Source of the DNA: Thermoclostridium stercorarium subsp. stercorarium DSM 8532 | GTDB lineage: Bacteria > Bacillota > Clostridia > DSM-8532 | Assembly (NCBI RefSeq): GCF_000331995.1 | Contig: NC_020134.1 | Span: forward strand, 1,711,465-1,775,464 | Length of the DNA stretch: 64,000 nucleotides | Direction of reading: 5' to 3' | Shown here: positions 46,943 to 56,298 of the stretch, one piece after another | Layout of the letters: every line of letters starts with the position of its first letter | How positions within the stretch are numbered: the first letter of the stretch is position 1 | Program-made: the position numbers and the translations under genes | The notes under the pieces: model-generated | The model's input: only the letters and a program-made list of their open reading frames with translations | What the model was told of the DNA's origin: nothing | The model's database searches: none

Positions 46943-47139
46943 AGAACACTCCTGCTAACTTCTGAGATTTTTATGTACTAATTTTATCATGGTTTTATAA
47001 ATTTTCGAATATAACAAAACTGAGTTTCACCATTAAAAAACTGACTTTTTGCACAAAAAACAACATCAATAAAATATTTTTTTATGCTATTATATATACG
47101 GACATGACTTTAGCATCACAATATGACGGAGATGGTGCG

Positions 47140-48939
47140 GTGTTCGACAAAATTAGCTCAATACTAAAACCCAACACACTTAAAGGCAAACTTTTATCCA
47201 TGCTTATGATAGCAATTTCCATTATCTGCGTTTTTTCGATCCTGATAACTATAGTCCTTTGGCATATAAGCAATAAAATGCTGCAACATTCCATGACCGA
47301 AGCCATGAGTTATGCAGCCGAACGTCTTGAAAGCGTATTCGATGCGACTTCAGGGATTGCGGTACTTATGGCGGAAGATCCCGTGTTACTGAATTACGTA
47401 AAGGAGCCCGTTACCAACAATAAGCCTGAATTTGCCAGAACAGGAGAAATAACCAAGGCTTTGGCAAACTACTGCAATAATAATCCTTATATTTCTTATA
47501 TATATTTATGGCAAAACGGAAAGTACCGTGATGAAGACGGTTCGATTATACGGTATTCAAGATACTACCCTGTGGCGTCGATGATTAAGGAAGATTCGCG
47601 CCGTAAACTGAATGAAGTTGCCGTGGAAAAGAACGGAAAAGTTGAATACTGTTTTCTTGACGAGGACAAGGAAGGCATTTTCCTGACCCGTGTTATACAT
47701 ACAATCGATGACTATACTTTCATAAACCACGGTGTACTTGCCATACGCCTTAATGTTCAGCGGCTTTTAAAAGATCTTTCAAAAGCGAATAATACATCAG
47801 AACAGACCATCCTCCTTCTTGCAAATGATGAAGAGGTTCTTTTTTCTTCCCAGAAACTGCCCGAAGCAATCTGCAAAAAAATTCTAAGTATGAACAGGGA
47901 GTATAAAGTGCTTAAAATAAACGGAAAAAATTATTTTGTCATGGAACGCCATTTTAAACTGCTCGGATTAAGGTATTTTTATATGGCTTATTACGAAAAT
48001 TACCACCTTTTACGTTCTATTTACATCATAACGACAGTTGTAATCATTTTAGTCGCGTCAATACTTTTTTTTACAAGCAAGCACATTCTCGATTCAATTA
48101 CAATACATTTTGACAATTTAATAAAAAAGATGGTAATATACAGCAACGGTAATTTTGAGTCAATTGACGTAGGCTATGACTATTCAAAACGGAATGATGA
48201 AATAGGTATGGTTCATCAACAGTTTGACAAAATGGCTGATCAGATACGAACACTGATTAACGACAATTATGTAAAACAACTTCTGCTTAAAGAAGCGCAA
48301 TTTAAACAGCTTGAACAGCAAATTAATCCCCATTTCCTGTATAATACTCTTGAAACAATCAACTGGTACAGCGAGGCAGCAGGCGAGCACAAGATTGCTC
48401 AGCTTGTCCGCGCTCTTGGAAGTACCCTGAGGAGTACACTCGAGCGCAGCGATATAGTCACCATAAAAAGCGAACTTGAACTGGTAAATAATTACATGAC
48501 AATTCAGAAAATCCGTTACGAGAATCGGCTGGAATATTACATTGACGCCGATGAAACTTTGCTAAACTGCCGAATCCCGAAAATAACCATACAACCCATT
48601 GTTGAAAATGCAATTAAATACGGTCTGGAAGAAAATATGGATACCTGCTATATTTATATTTACGTAAAACAGTGTGGAAATGACATATGTATTACCGTTA
48701 AAAACACCGGTTCAGAATTCGAGGAAAACATTATAGACAAAATCAAGGAACAACATGTTGTGCCACAGGGATTTGGAATTGGACTTCGTAACATACACGA
48801 CAGACTGCAGCTTGCGTATGGCCAAAATTACGGTTTAACCGTATCCAATGAAGACAATATGGCCGTTGTAAGAATTAAACTGCCAAAAATAGAGAGTGAA
48901 TTAAAGGAGGAGGAACATGTACAAACTTATAATAATTGA
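47140..48939 (+). CDS. YesM-type sensor histidine kinase
   Basis: A roughly 599-residue membrane kinase. Two membrane segments (about residues 17-40 and 300-320) flank an extracellular sensor; a HAMP domain follows, then the His_kinase domain with the phospho-acceptor in QINPHFLYNTLE and the ATP-binding lid NPTVENAIKYG-like IVENAIKYGLE and GFGIGLRNIHDRL. GTG 47140 (VFDKISSIL) is preferred with GGAG eight bases before; the frame is open to an ATG at 47104 without a site, close to the likely TATATA -10. It works with the downstream response regulator and, by position, senses the sugar handled by the divergent importer. Confidence 0.93.
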   Translation: MFDKISSILKPNTLKGKLLSMLMIAISIICVFSILITIVLWHISNKMLQHSMTEAMSYAAERLESVFDATSGIAVLMAEDPVLLNYVKEPVTNNKPEFARTGEITKALANYCNNNPYISYIYLWQNGKYRDEDGSIIRYSRYYPVASMIKEDSRRKLNEVAVEKNGKVEYCFLDEDKEGIFLTRVIHTIDDYTFINHGVLAIRLNVQRLLKDLSKANNTSEQTILLLANDEEVLFSSQKLPEAICKKILSMNREYKVLKINGKNYFVMERHFKLLGLRYFYMAYYENYHLLRSIYIITTVVIILVASILFFTSKHILDSITIHFDNLIKKMVIYSNGNFESIDVGYDYSKRNDEIGMVHQQFDKMADQIRTLINDNYVKQLLLKEAQFKQLEQQINPHFLYNTLETINWYSEAAGEHKIAQLVRALGSTLRSTLERSDIVTIKSELELVNNYMTIQKIRYENRLEYYIDADETLLNCRIPKITIQPIVENAIKYGLEENMDTCYIYIYVKQCGNDICITVKNTGSEFEENIIDKIKEQHVVPQGFGIGLRNIHDRLQLAYGQNYGLTVSNEDNMAVVRIKLPKIESELKEEEHVQTYNN

Positions 48940-49957
48940 CGATGAAAAAATAATCCGCGAAACAATCGGTTCAATGATAGACTGGAAAAGTATAGATGTA
49001 GAACTTGTCGGGTTATGTTCAAACGGTATGGAAGGCCTTGATATGATAATAGACGAAGACCCCGATATAGTTATGACAGACATTCGTATGCCAGTGTTTT
49101 CGGGACTGGAACTAATAAAAAGAATAAGGCAGCTTAATAAGGACATAGAGTTTATCATTCTTTCGGGATACAGTGAGTTTGAATACGCCCGCACGGCTAT
49201 GGCCTTAAATGTAAAATATTATATTCTAAAGCCTTGCAGCAAGGAAACAATTATCAATACCGTAAAGCAGGCAATAGAAGACTGCTGCAGTAAGAAAAAA
49301 ACCGTGCCGAGTTATATTTTTAAAATAGCAAGAAAACTGAGTCAGGATTTTATTGAAAAGATAAAGCAACCTGAAGAAATCATAAATGATATGTTTAACT
49401 TGTTGTCGGACAACAATGACTGTGATTACGTAAAAGCTGTGGTATTGAGCTTTCTGACAAATATTTGGTACTCTTATGTTAACTTAATCGATTCCTCAAT
49501 ATATTATAATGAACTGGAAAACTCAAAAACAAAAGAAGAAATCATGGAATTTCTGAATGGCCATCTGAAACTGCTAAGCCAAAAAATAATCAGAAATTCA
49601 AAACCGTTGGACAGTTCAAAGGAATTTATAAAAAAATGCATTGAGTATGCTAAAGAAAATTTTTCCAATCCCTCCCTCACGCTAAAATATATTGCCGAAA
49701 ATTATCTTTACATGAATGTTGACTATGTCAGCAGACAGTTCTGCAAAATAACAGGCGAAAAATTCTCTACTTTTCTCGGCAGGTTAAGAGTAGAGAATGC
49801 AAAAGATATTTTACGCAAAAACCCGGATGAAAAAATATATACTGTGGCAGAAATGGTTGGCTGCGGAAACAATCCGCAGTACCTGACTCAGCTTTTCAAA
49901 AAGTATGAAGGTATTACACCAAGCGCATTTGTTAACTTACTGAAAGGGAATGCCTAA
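48917..49957 (+). CDS. YesN-type response regulator with AraC DNA-binding domain
   Basis: A 346-residue regulator. Receiver domain (1-120) with acidic pocket DD at 8-9, phospho-acceptor Asp55 (MTDIRMP) and YILKPCSKE; C-terminal AraC helices (about 240-343: LTLKYIAENYLYMNVDYVSRQF and a PQYLTQLFKKYEGITPSAF end). The middle linker is short for this group, whose members often exceed 500 residues. The gene overlaps the kinase gene by 23 bases, with AAAGGAGGAGG before its ATG. Confidence 0.94.
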   Translation: MYKLIIIDDEKIIRETIGSMIDWKSIDVELVGLCSNGMEGLDMIIDEDPDIVMTDIRMPVFSGLELIKRIRQLNKDIEFIILSGYSEFEYARTAMALNVKYYILKPCSKETIINTVKQAIEDCCSKKKTVPSYIFKIARKLSQDFIEKIKQPEEIINDMFNLLSDNNDCDYVKAVVLSFLTNIWYSYVNLIDSSIYYNELENSKTKEEIMEFLNGHLKLLSQKIIRNSKPLDSSKEFIKKCIEYAKENFSNPSLTLKYIAENYLYMNVDYVSRQFCKITGEKFSTFLGRLRVENAKDILRKNPDEKIYTVAEMVGCGNNPQYLTQLFKKYEGITPSAFVNLLKGNA

Positions 49958-49978
49958 TTTCATGAATTTCAAATAAAT

Positions 49979-52081
49979 CTACTTGAAAAATATATTCACA
50001 TTGTTTCTGTTTATCTCATATATACCTGTATCTTCCTTTTCTTTTATAGTTTTACCGTTGCATAATTCATTAAGCCTTCTGACACAGAGTTCACCCCATA
50101 ACCTTGGCCTCTGGGCAAGCACAGTGGTATAGCCGTCCCTTACGGGTTTTTCCGAGTACTCGGTTTTGTCAAATACCACACAGACAGGCGTTATGCCCAG
50201 CTCTTCCCTGATTTTTCCCGCTATGTAACTTCCAGAAGCATCCATACATATAAAGCAGTCAAAATTTCTTATTTTCTGAATAAAGGCCTTAACGGCCTGC
50301 CATCTCCGTTCTCCGTCTTTTTCATCGGTTTCACATATTTCAACCAGCTCAATGTCAGGGTATTTTTTTATTGTTTCGATAAACCCGGCCATGCGCTCTT
50401 TCTGGTTTAAAGTCTGTTTTTTGGCCTGTGTTCCGATAACACGGCCTTTATAATTAAGTTTTTTCGCAACCAGTTCGCCGAAAGTTATTCCCGCTTTGTA
50501 GTTGTCGGTTCCTATAAATGCATCCCTTCCGATATCTGGTATATCGGTGTCAAAACAAATTACCTTGATTCCCATATTCATGGCCTTTTTCAGGCTTTCC
50601 CTCACTTCAGGCCCGTCAATTGGGCCTATCCCTATTCCCGAAACACCCATTGCTACAACTTCGTCTATCAATTCGGCCTGGAGTCTGGAATCATATTTCT
50701 CGGGAGCACGCCATATTAAATCCACCCCCAGTTTTGCCGCCGCATCTTCTGCCCCTTCCCTTGTCTCGGAGAAAAATTCTATATCGACGCATGGAATTAT
50801 TGCAAAAGAACGTTTTCTGGCTTCAACTTTGGTATAGTTAAACTTGTTTAAAGCATCATCAAGATTCTTAATGAGGGTATCAAAACTTTCAGAAAGCTGA
50901 ACAAGTATTTCCGAAGAATTGGTCTGGGAAAACATAAGAGTGGCAATCTCCTGGGTTGAAGCAACTGTTTTTTCAGCGACGGAAGAAATATTGGCTATGG
51001 AATTATAAAGCTTTTGTTTAACCTTGTCCAGAATTCCGATTCCGGTTTTGACTTCAATCAGCTGATTATATAAATCATTTATCGCCTTTGAGATTTCGTT
51101 GAACGCATCTCGCGTTTTATACACCGATTGGGTCTGAAGCCTTATTGTATCGGAAGTAGCCAATATTGTTTCGGTGGTTACATTTATTTGATTCTGTATA
51201 CCGAGTACAATCTTTTTAATTTCTTCACTCGAAACCGCACTTTGCTGGGCCAGCCTTTTTATCTGCTCGGCAACCACTCCGAAGCCTTTACCGGCTTCTC
51301 CGGCCCGTGCGGCTTCTATTGATGCATTCAGAGCCAGAAGATTTGTCTGGCCTGCAATCTGCGCCATGGCTGTGGTTATCCTGTCTATATTCTCGGCCAT
51401 CTTATTCAGTTCGTTAATTTTACTGTTTATTTCCCCCATATTGATTTCGGTCAGCTTGCTTTTATCAAGCAGCTCATTAATGTTTGCCTTCCCGAACTCG
51501 GACACGGCTTTTGTATTTTCAGCCTTTCGTGTCATAATTTCTGCGGATTTTGCAACCTCTTCAAACATGGTCAAAAGCTCAGAGGTTATTTTAGTACTCT
51601 CCTCTGCGTCATTCGCCTGTTCTATTGCCCCTTTTGATACCAGTTCGGCTGATGCGGCTATTTGGTTTGCCACTTCGGACGCTTCTTTTGACGTGGCTTT
51701 AACGGTATTTACAAGATGTTTAACTTCTTCCGCTGAATGTCCCACTTTCGAAAATACATCGTCAAGATATTTAATGAATTTTTCAAATTCCGTCAAAATA
51801 CCTTTTGCCCCTTTATTTTTATTCCGTTGCATCGCTGCAAGCAAATCACCGTTACTGGCATTTAACAGGGTTTCTGCCAGAAATTTGTATTCTGCATTCA
51901 TTCGTATTGAGATCAGAATCAGCGGTATGTTTCCCGCCAGCGCAAGAAATAATGAAATGTAAATTATTAATTTTAAAATTTCGGGTTTGTAAAAGAAAGA
52001 TAATGTTATCAAAACAATTGGAAAAACTGACGTGAGAATATGTGAAATAAAAACCACAACCGGCTTTTCGTTTTTTCTCAT
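49979..52081 (-). CDS. Chemoreceptor signalling domain fused to a sugar-binding-protein domain
   Basis: A 700-residue fusion. Two membrane helices at the N-terminus (about 10-58) have almost no loop between them, so no extracellular sensor exists. Residues about 110-410 form an MCP coiled coil with the CheA/CheW-binding tip ([20 protein letters not shown]). From about 425 to the end lies a type I periplasmic-binding-protein domain like RbsB/LacI ([21 protein letters not shown]-like [49 protein letters not shown]). By topology this sugar domain is cytosolic. ATG 52081 has GGGG eight bases before; ATG 52087 is alternative. It follows the two-component genes tail to tail. Role: probable sensing of internal sugar or of a transport-linked signal. 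Confidence 0.9.
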   Translation of the reverse strand: MRKNEKPVVVFISHILTSVFPIVLITLSFFYKPEILKLIIYISLFLALAGNIPLILISIRMNAEYKFLAETLLNASNGDLLAAMQRNKNKGAKGILTEFEKFIKYLDDVFSKVGHSAEEVKHLVNTVKATSKEASEVANQIAASAELVSKGAIEQANDAEESTKITSELLTMFEEVAKSAEIMTRKAENTKAVSEFGKANINELLDKSKLTEINMGEINSKINELNKMAENIDRITTAMAQIAGQTNLLALNASIEAARAGEAGKGFGVVAEQIKRLAQQSAVSSEEIKKIVLGIQNQINVTTETILATSDTIRLQTQSVYKTRDAFNEISKAINDLYNQLIEVKTGIGILDKVKQKLYNSIANISSVAEKTVASTQEIATLMFSQTNSSEILVQLSESFDTLIKNLDDALNKFNYTKVEARKRSFAIIPCVDIEFFSETREGAEDAAAKLGVDLIWRAPEKYDSRLQAELIDEVVAMGVSGIGIGPIDGPEVRESLKKAMNMGIKVICFDTDIPDIGRDAFIGTDNYKAGITFGELVAKKLNYKGRVIGTQAKKQTLNQKERMAGFIETIKKYPDIELVEICETDEKDGERRWQAVKAFIQKIRNFDCFICMDASGSYIAGKIREELGITPVCVVFDKTEYSEKPVRDGYTTVLAQRPRLWGELCVRRLNELCNGKTIKEKEDTGIYEINRNNVNIFFK

Positions 52082-52279
52082 ATTCATTTCCCCTTAAAAA
52101 AATAACTCTATTATTTATATCGGTTATTTCTGATTGTTTTATAATATTAATGCTATTTTTATTTTTAATTCCCATTAAAACCTTAACATATGCAATATTG
52201 CAACATATTTCCTTACAGCTGAATACCCGCTGAAAGCCCGTGGCTTATCATCATGCACTTTACCGACTTTGTGCCCTTA
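52082..52279. other. Intergenic stretch upstream of the MCP fusion gene
   Basis: AT-rich and without a coding frame. It should hold the promoter of the minus-strand chemoreceptor gene; I see no convincing pair of hexamers. Confidence 0.3.
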
Positions 52280-52308
52280 TTGACTTTGAATTCCTTTGTT
52301 AGTATAAT
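52280..52308 (+). promoter_or_regulatory. Strong sigma-A promoter for the CNNM-type gene
   Basis: TTGACT (52280-52285), a 17-base spacer and TATAAT (52303-52308). Transcription should start near 52315, leaving about 240 bases of untranslated leader. Confidence 0.8.
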
Positions 52309-52314
52309 CTATCC

Positions 52315-52496
52315 TAACAGGAGTGATAGATTAAATGGACGATTCGCCGTTACCTGAGCGAAACATTACTATAAATATAAATATATTAAATATATTAAAT
52401 ATATCGAAAATGAATATCGTTATGTATCTGTTAATATAAGCACACACGGGGGAAGGGCGCTTAGCTGCTTTCCTTGTGTGTGCTTTTATTTTTTAA
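52315..52496 (+). promoter_or_regulatory. Long structured leader with 9-bp tandem repeat and terminator
   Basis: Contents in order: a hairpin region TCCTAACAGGA; a conserved-looking CGATTCGCCGTTACCTGAGC segment with short pairings; three tandem copies of AAATATAT[TC] (52379-52405); and a long hairpin whose base is a 10-bp stem AAGCACACAC/GTGTGTGCTT (52438-52447, 52476-52485) followed by a T-run. This is the layout of a transcription-attenuating leader upstream of a membrane ion transporter. I cannot match it to the yybP-ykoY, M-box or other known metal riboswitches. Confidence 0.55.
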
Positions 52497-52557
52497 ATGG
52501 TAGTAAATGTATAATAAAATACTATTATGCTTATAATTCATTAAGGAGGTTTTTTAT

Positions 52558-53916
52558 TTGTCAGACAATTCTGTAATTGGTAATCTATTGCTGCAATTTT
52601 TTCTGATTATTGTTAATGCTTTATTTGCAAGCGCCGAGATTGCCGTGATATCAATGAGCGACAGCAAAATGGAGAAGCTGGCAAACGAAGAAGGCAATAA
52701 ACGGGCATTAAGGCTTCTGAAACTTACTGAACAGCCTGCGCGCTTTCTTGCAACAATACAGGTTGGAATTACACTGGCAGGGTTTCTGGGAAGCGCTTTT
52801 GCGGCAGACAATTTTTCCGACCGCATAGTGGACAGTCTTATAAATATGGGAGTAAAAATTCCGGCGGCTACATTGAATACAATATCGGTTATTGTAATTA
52901 CGCTAATCCTGTCCTATTTTACCCTTGTGCTGGGGGAACTTGTTCCTAAAAGAATTGCTATGAGATATACCGAAAAAATAGCCCTGGGAATATCAGGACT
53001 GGTATATGTGATATCGAAGATTTTTGCTCCCGTCGTTTCATTCCTCACATTGTCCACAAACGGCGTGCTCAGGCTGTTAGGCATTGATCCAACGGCAGCC
53101 GACGAACAGATTACCGAAGAAGAAATACGCATGATGGTTGATGAGGGAAGCAAAAAGGGCGCCATTAACCACTCAGAAAAGGAAATGATTCAGAATGTTT
53201 TTGAGTTTGACGACAAGACCGCGGAAGAAGTGATGACTCACAGAACGGAGGTCTCGATACTGTGGCTTGATGAAAGCGACGAACAGTGGGAAAAAACAAT
53301 AATAGAGAGCAGACATACTTATTACCCCATATGCGATGAAGATACGGATGACATAGTCGGAGTACTTAATACCAAGGACTATTTCAGGCTTAAAGACAAG
53401 TCAAGGGAAAATGTAATGAAATATGCGGTAAAACCCCCGTATTTTGTACCCGAAACGGTACGTACCGACGTTTTGTTCCGCAACATGAAACAAAGCCGCA
53501 ACCACTTTGCAATCGTCCTGGATGAATACGGCGGTATGAGCGGTATTATAACTATAAAAGATTTGCTTGAACAAATAGTCGGAGATTTTGACGATGACGA
53601 AACATCGCAGGAAGAACCCAAGCCTTTGATAGAAAGGGTTGATTCCCGTACATGGAAAATTAACGGCCTCACTTCGCTGAAAGCCGTTTCCGAAGCGCTG
53701 GACATTAATTTGCCCTATGATGAATATGAAACCTTCGGCGGCTTCGTTTTCGGAATATTGGGTTACATACCGGAAGACGGAAATACCCCTGAAGTTGAAG
53801 GCTACGGTCTTAATATAAAAGTGTTGCAAATCAGAGATCACCAACTGGAAAAGGCCATTGTGTATATACAGGAGAATAAAGATAAAACCGACGATAACTC
53901 GGAAAATAATGAATGA
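52558..53916 (+). CDS. CNNM/CorC (HlyC/CorC) family transporter with CBS domains
   Basis: A 452-residue membrane protein. DUF21/CNNM region with about four helices (1-200: LVNALFASAEIAVISMSDSKM and TLVLGELVPKRIAMRY), a CBS pair (about 210-335: TAEEVMTHRTEVSILW, then YYPICDEDTDDIVGVLNTKDYF split) and a CorC_HlyC domain (about 350-430). Members are linked to magnesium or sodium efflux; annotation as haemolysin is historical. Start is TTG with AAGGAGG eight bases before. The long leader upstream suggests ion-responsive control. Confidence 0.93.
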   Translation: MSDNSVIGNLLLQFFLIIVNALFASAEIAVISMSDSKMEKLANEEGNKRALRLLKLTEQPARFLATIQVGITLAGFLGSAFAADNFSDRIVDSLINMGVKIPAATLNTISVIVITLILSYFTLVLGELVPKRIAMRYTEKIALGISGLVYVISKIFAPVVSFLTLSTNGVLRLLGIDPTAADEQITEEEIRMMVDEGSKKGAINHSEKEMIQNVFEFDDKTAEEVMTHRTEVSILWLDESDEQWEKTIIESRHTYYPICDEDTDDIVGVLNTKDYFRLKDKSRENVMKYAVKPPYFVPETVRTDVLFRNMKQSRNHFAIVLDEYGGMSGIITIKDLLEQIVGDFDDDETSQEEPKPLIERVDSRTWKINGLTSLKAVSEALDINLPYDEYETFGGFVFGILGYIPEDGNTPEVEGYGLNIKVLQIRDHQLEKAIVYIQENKDKTDDNSENNE

Positions 53917-53917
53917 G

Positions 53918-53960
53918 ATTTTAAAAGCCATACCCAACAGGTATGGCTTTTAAAATTTTG
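53918..53960. terminator. Bidirectional intrinsic terminator
   Basis: A perfect 17-bp inverted repeat (core aaaagccatacc) with a 5-base loop and T-runs on both strands, between the CNNM-type gene and the converging HEAT gene. Confidence 0.9.
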
Positions 53961-53968
53961 TATAATAA

Positions 53969-54310
53969 TTACCTTCTGCCGCGGCAATTGCCTATTGCAT
54001 GTTCAATTGCCTCTTTAAGTTCCTGGTTATTATCGGGAACATGTTCAAGCAACCACTGAAGCTGGGCAACTTCATGATCCTTACCTGTAACCGCAAGGGC
54101 TTTTACAGCCTCCATCTGGACTTTCGGATCAGGATCCCGGAGAAGAGTGGAAAGTAAGCTGTTAACACCAGGATCATTTGCCTTTGCGCATTCCCTGGCC
54201 AATATTATTTTGGTATCGGAATCAGCATTCAAATATTTTTTGCTAAGGACTTCCCACTTTCCTTTTTTGATGAGACTGGCAATTTTGCCTTCCTTGCTAC
54301 CAAACAGCAT
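53969..54310 (-). CDS. Small HEAT-repeat protein
   Basis: A 113-residue helical protein with two to three HEAT-like units (DTKIILARECAKANDPGVNSLLSTLLRDPDPKVQMEAVKALAVTGK, here split across repeats). Likely a protein-binding scaffold; partner unknown. ATG 54310 (MLFGSKEGK) is preferred, eight bases after GGGAG; GTG 54319 has the site almost touching. It follows the MarR gene by about 33 bases and is probably co-transcribed. Confidence 0.75.
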   Translation of the reverse strand: MLFGSKEGKIASLIKKGKWEVLSKKYLNADSDTKIILARECAKANDPGVNSLLSTLLRDPDPKVQMEAVKALAVTGKDHEVAQLQWLLEHVPDNNQELKEAIEHAIGNCRGRR

Positions 54311-54343
54311 GTCAAACACTCCCTACCGTAAATTTATGTTAAT

Positions 54344-54817
54344 TTATTTTTGTTCCTGATATACATGATATTGTTTCATGGCGCCGCACATCGTTTCATT
54401 CAGCCTCATGAGGCTGTTTTTTATATTTTCCAGTTCTTCGATGGTCAAATCCTTTGTGAGCTTGTCAAACGCTTCCCTGAGCTTTTCCCGCGTACTGTTT
54501 AAAACTTCCTCGCCTTTGGGAGTAAGAACGATATTTCTGTTTCTTCTGTCCGAAGGGTTTTCACATTTCTTTACATACCCTTCTTCTTCAAGTCTGTTAA
54601 CAGTCAGACTCATTGCACCTTTTGACAGATTAAGCTCTTTACATAGGGAAGTCAAATTTACATCCGTTTTTGCACCTATTATTTTCATAACGTAAACCTG
54701 GTGGAAAGTAAGGGCGGAATCTTCAAGCACTTTTGAAAGAATATAGCTTAGTACCATGCTGATTTGTTTCAACAGATCCTGAAGCTGTTCACAAATATGT
54801 TCCCTGTCGGATGTCAA
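54344..54817 (-). CDS. MarR family transcriptional regulator
   Basis: A 157-residue winged-helix regulator: LTSLCKELNLSKGAMSLTVNRLEEEGYVKKCENPSDRRNRNIVLTPKGEEVL (split) is the typical recognition helix and wing. TTG start with GGGGG eight bases before. Target and ligand unknown; upstream of it, an inverted-repeat-like AGTTTGAGCCACCTGAAATAGGTGGC stretch may include its own operator. Confidence 0.9.
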   Translation of the reverse strand: MTSDREHICEQLQDLLKQISMVLSYILSKVLEDSALTFHQVYVMKIIGAKTDVNLTSLCKELNLSKGAMSLTVNRLEEEGYVKKCENPSDRRNRNIVLTPKGEEVLNSTREKLREAFDKLTKDLTIEELENIKNSLMRLNETMCGAMKQYHVYQEQK

Positions 54818-54968
54818 AGATAATTCCCCCTTTCCCTCACCAAGTATATATCAAAACAGTTTGAGCCACCTGAAATAGGTGGCGGGTTACATAAAATTAG
54901 TTTATCAGTATAACTGTTTTATTATAAAATGGTTAGGCAATCAATGTCAAGGAAAGAAAAGACAAATT

Positions 54969-56189
54969 TCATTTTACAGCCTTTTGATTTGGTGTGGAAA
55001 CAAAAGATTTGTCAATTGTTACGACTACAAAAAGAGTTTTGTCAATTTCACTTATTTTTTCAATTATCCTTTCCTCTATTTCCTTTTCACTTAGTTTGCA
55101 GTAATAAGGCATAAGTACGTCAAATATAAGATTATTATGAGTAGAACCTTTAATGATTCTGAAATCATGAACCGAAAGCGAAGCGTCGATTTCTTTAACG
55201 ATACGTTCGGTTTTTTCTCTTAATTCATTTACATACGGATCGTCAGTAACTATCGGGTCAAGGTGGATAACCAGATGTATTCCGTGATCAATGGATATAT
55301 CCCTTTCAATATGGTCGATCAAATCATGGCTTTTTAATAAATCCTCATTTGCATCCACTTCGACATGAGCGGAGGCAAAACAGTGCAACGGCCCGTAGTC
55401 ATGGACTACAAGATCATGAATGCCCAAGACCCCGTCATACTTAAGAATATAGTTCTCAATAAGGCTTATAATCTCTTTTGACGGAGCCCGCCCTATTATG
55501 CTGTCCATCATTTCCTTTAATATCTTTATCCCAGAAAGCATTATAACCCCCGATACGATAACTCCCATGTACCCGTCAATGCCGATCCCGGTAAATTGCT
55601 CTGTTGCAACTGACACGAGCACCGCTGACGTTGCAAACACATCGGACAGGTTATCGGCGGCAGTGGCATGCATAAGGTAAGAATTAATATACTTTCCTAT
55701 TCTTTTATTCAAAAAATAAAGCCACAACTTCAAAACAATGGATAAACCCAGAATAATAACAGTTAACGTGCTCAAAACAACTGTCCCGGGATTAATGATT
55801 TTCCCAATGGAATTTTTTAAAAGCTCAATACCTATAAAAAGAATAATTACGGCAACCAGTGAAGAAGATATATACTCTATTCTTGCATGTCCGAAGGGAT
55901 GTTCCCTGTCAGCGGGTTTGCTTGAAATTTTAAAACTGATAAACGAAATAACCGAAGAAGCGGCATCCGACAAATTGTTAAAAGCGTCACTGACAACGGC
56001 TATGCTTCCCGACAGTATACCTGCAATAAACTTAAAAATAAATAGCAGTAAATTCACTGCAATACCTGCCATACCGGCAAAAGTCCCGTACTGTTTTCGA
56101 ACATTTCGGTTAGTTACGCCATCGTGATTTTTTATAAAAAGCCTTGTAATAAAGCACAAAAATCCCTTTTCGGGAATTTTTCCGTCCAT
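54969..56189 (-). CDS. Cation diffusion facilitator (CDF) metal transporter
   Basis: A 406-residue metal/proton antiporter. Six membrane helices with metal sites SDAFNNLSD (helix 2) and HATAADNLSD (helix 5), and HPFGHARIEY after helix 2. The cytosolic dimer domain follows, and about 80 residues extend beyond it with a second ferredoxin-like fold (FRIIKGSTHNNLIFDVLMP), a form common in Clostridia. It should export Mn, Zn, Fe or similar. GAGGAGG precedes the ATG. Single gene. Confidence 0.93.
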   Translation of the reverse strand: MDGKIPEKGFLCFITRLFIKNHDGVTNRNVRKQYGTFAGMAGIAVNLLLFIFKFIAGILSGSIAVVSDAFNNLSDAASSVISFISFKISSKPADREHPFGHARIEYISSSLVAVIILFIGIELLKNSIGKIINPGTVVLSTLTVIILGLSIVLKLWLYFLNKRIGKYINSYLMHATAADNLSDVFATSAVLVSVATEQFTGIGIDGYMGVIVSGVIMLSGIKILKEMMDSIIGRAPSKEIISLIENYILKYDGVLGIHDLVVHDYGPLHCFASAHVEVDANEDLLKSHDLIDHIERDISIDHGIHLVIHLDPIVTDDPYVNELREKTERIVKEIDASLSVHDFRIIKGSTHNNLIFDVLMPYYCKLSEKEIEERIIEKISEIDKTLFVVVTIDKSFVSTPNQKAVK

Positions 56190-56298
56190 CCCGTCCTCCT
56201 CTTAAATATCACGACCACTATGGTTAAACAATATGCATGATTTATATTATTATACCACCTGCATTTCCGCTTTAAAATGAAAAAGTTATGCTGAGGCA

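Noticed and set aside
47104-47139. Start of the YesM-type kinase at ATG 47104
   Set aside because: No ribosome site, and it lies close to the likely -10 element; GTG 47140 has GGAG at good spacing.
51366-51962. 198-codon plus-strand frame opposite the chemoreceptor gene
   Set aside because: Shadow of the repetitive coiled-coil coding region; Ser/Phe/Leu-rich product.
52379-52405. CRISPR-like or minisatellite array
   Set aside because: Only three 9-bp AT-rich units without spacers; treated as part of the leader RNA.
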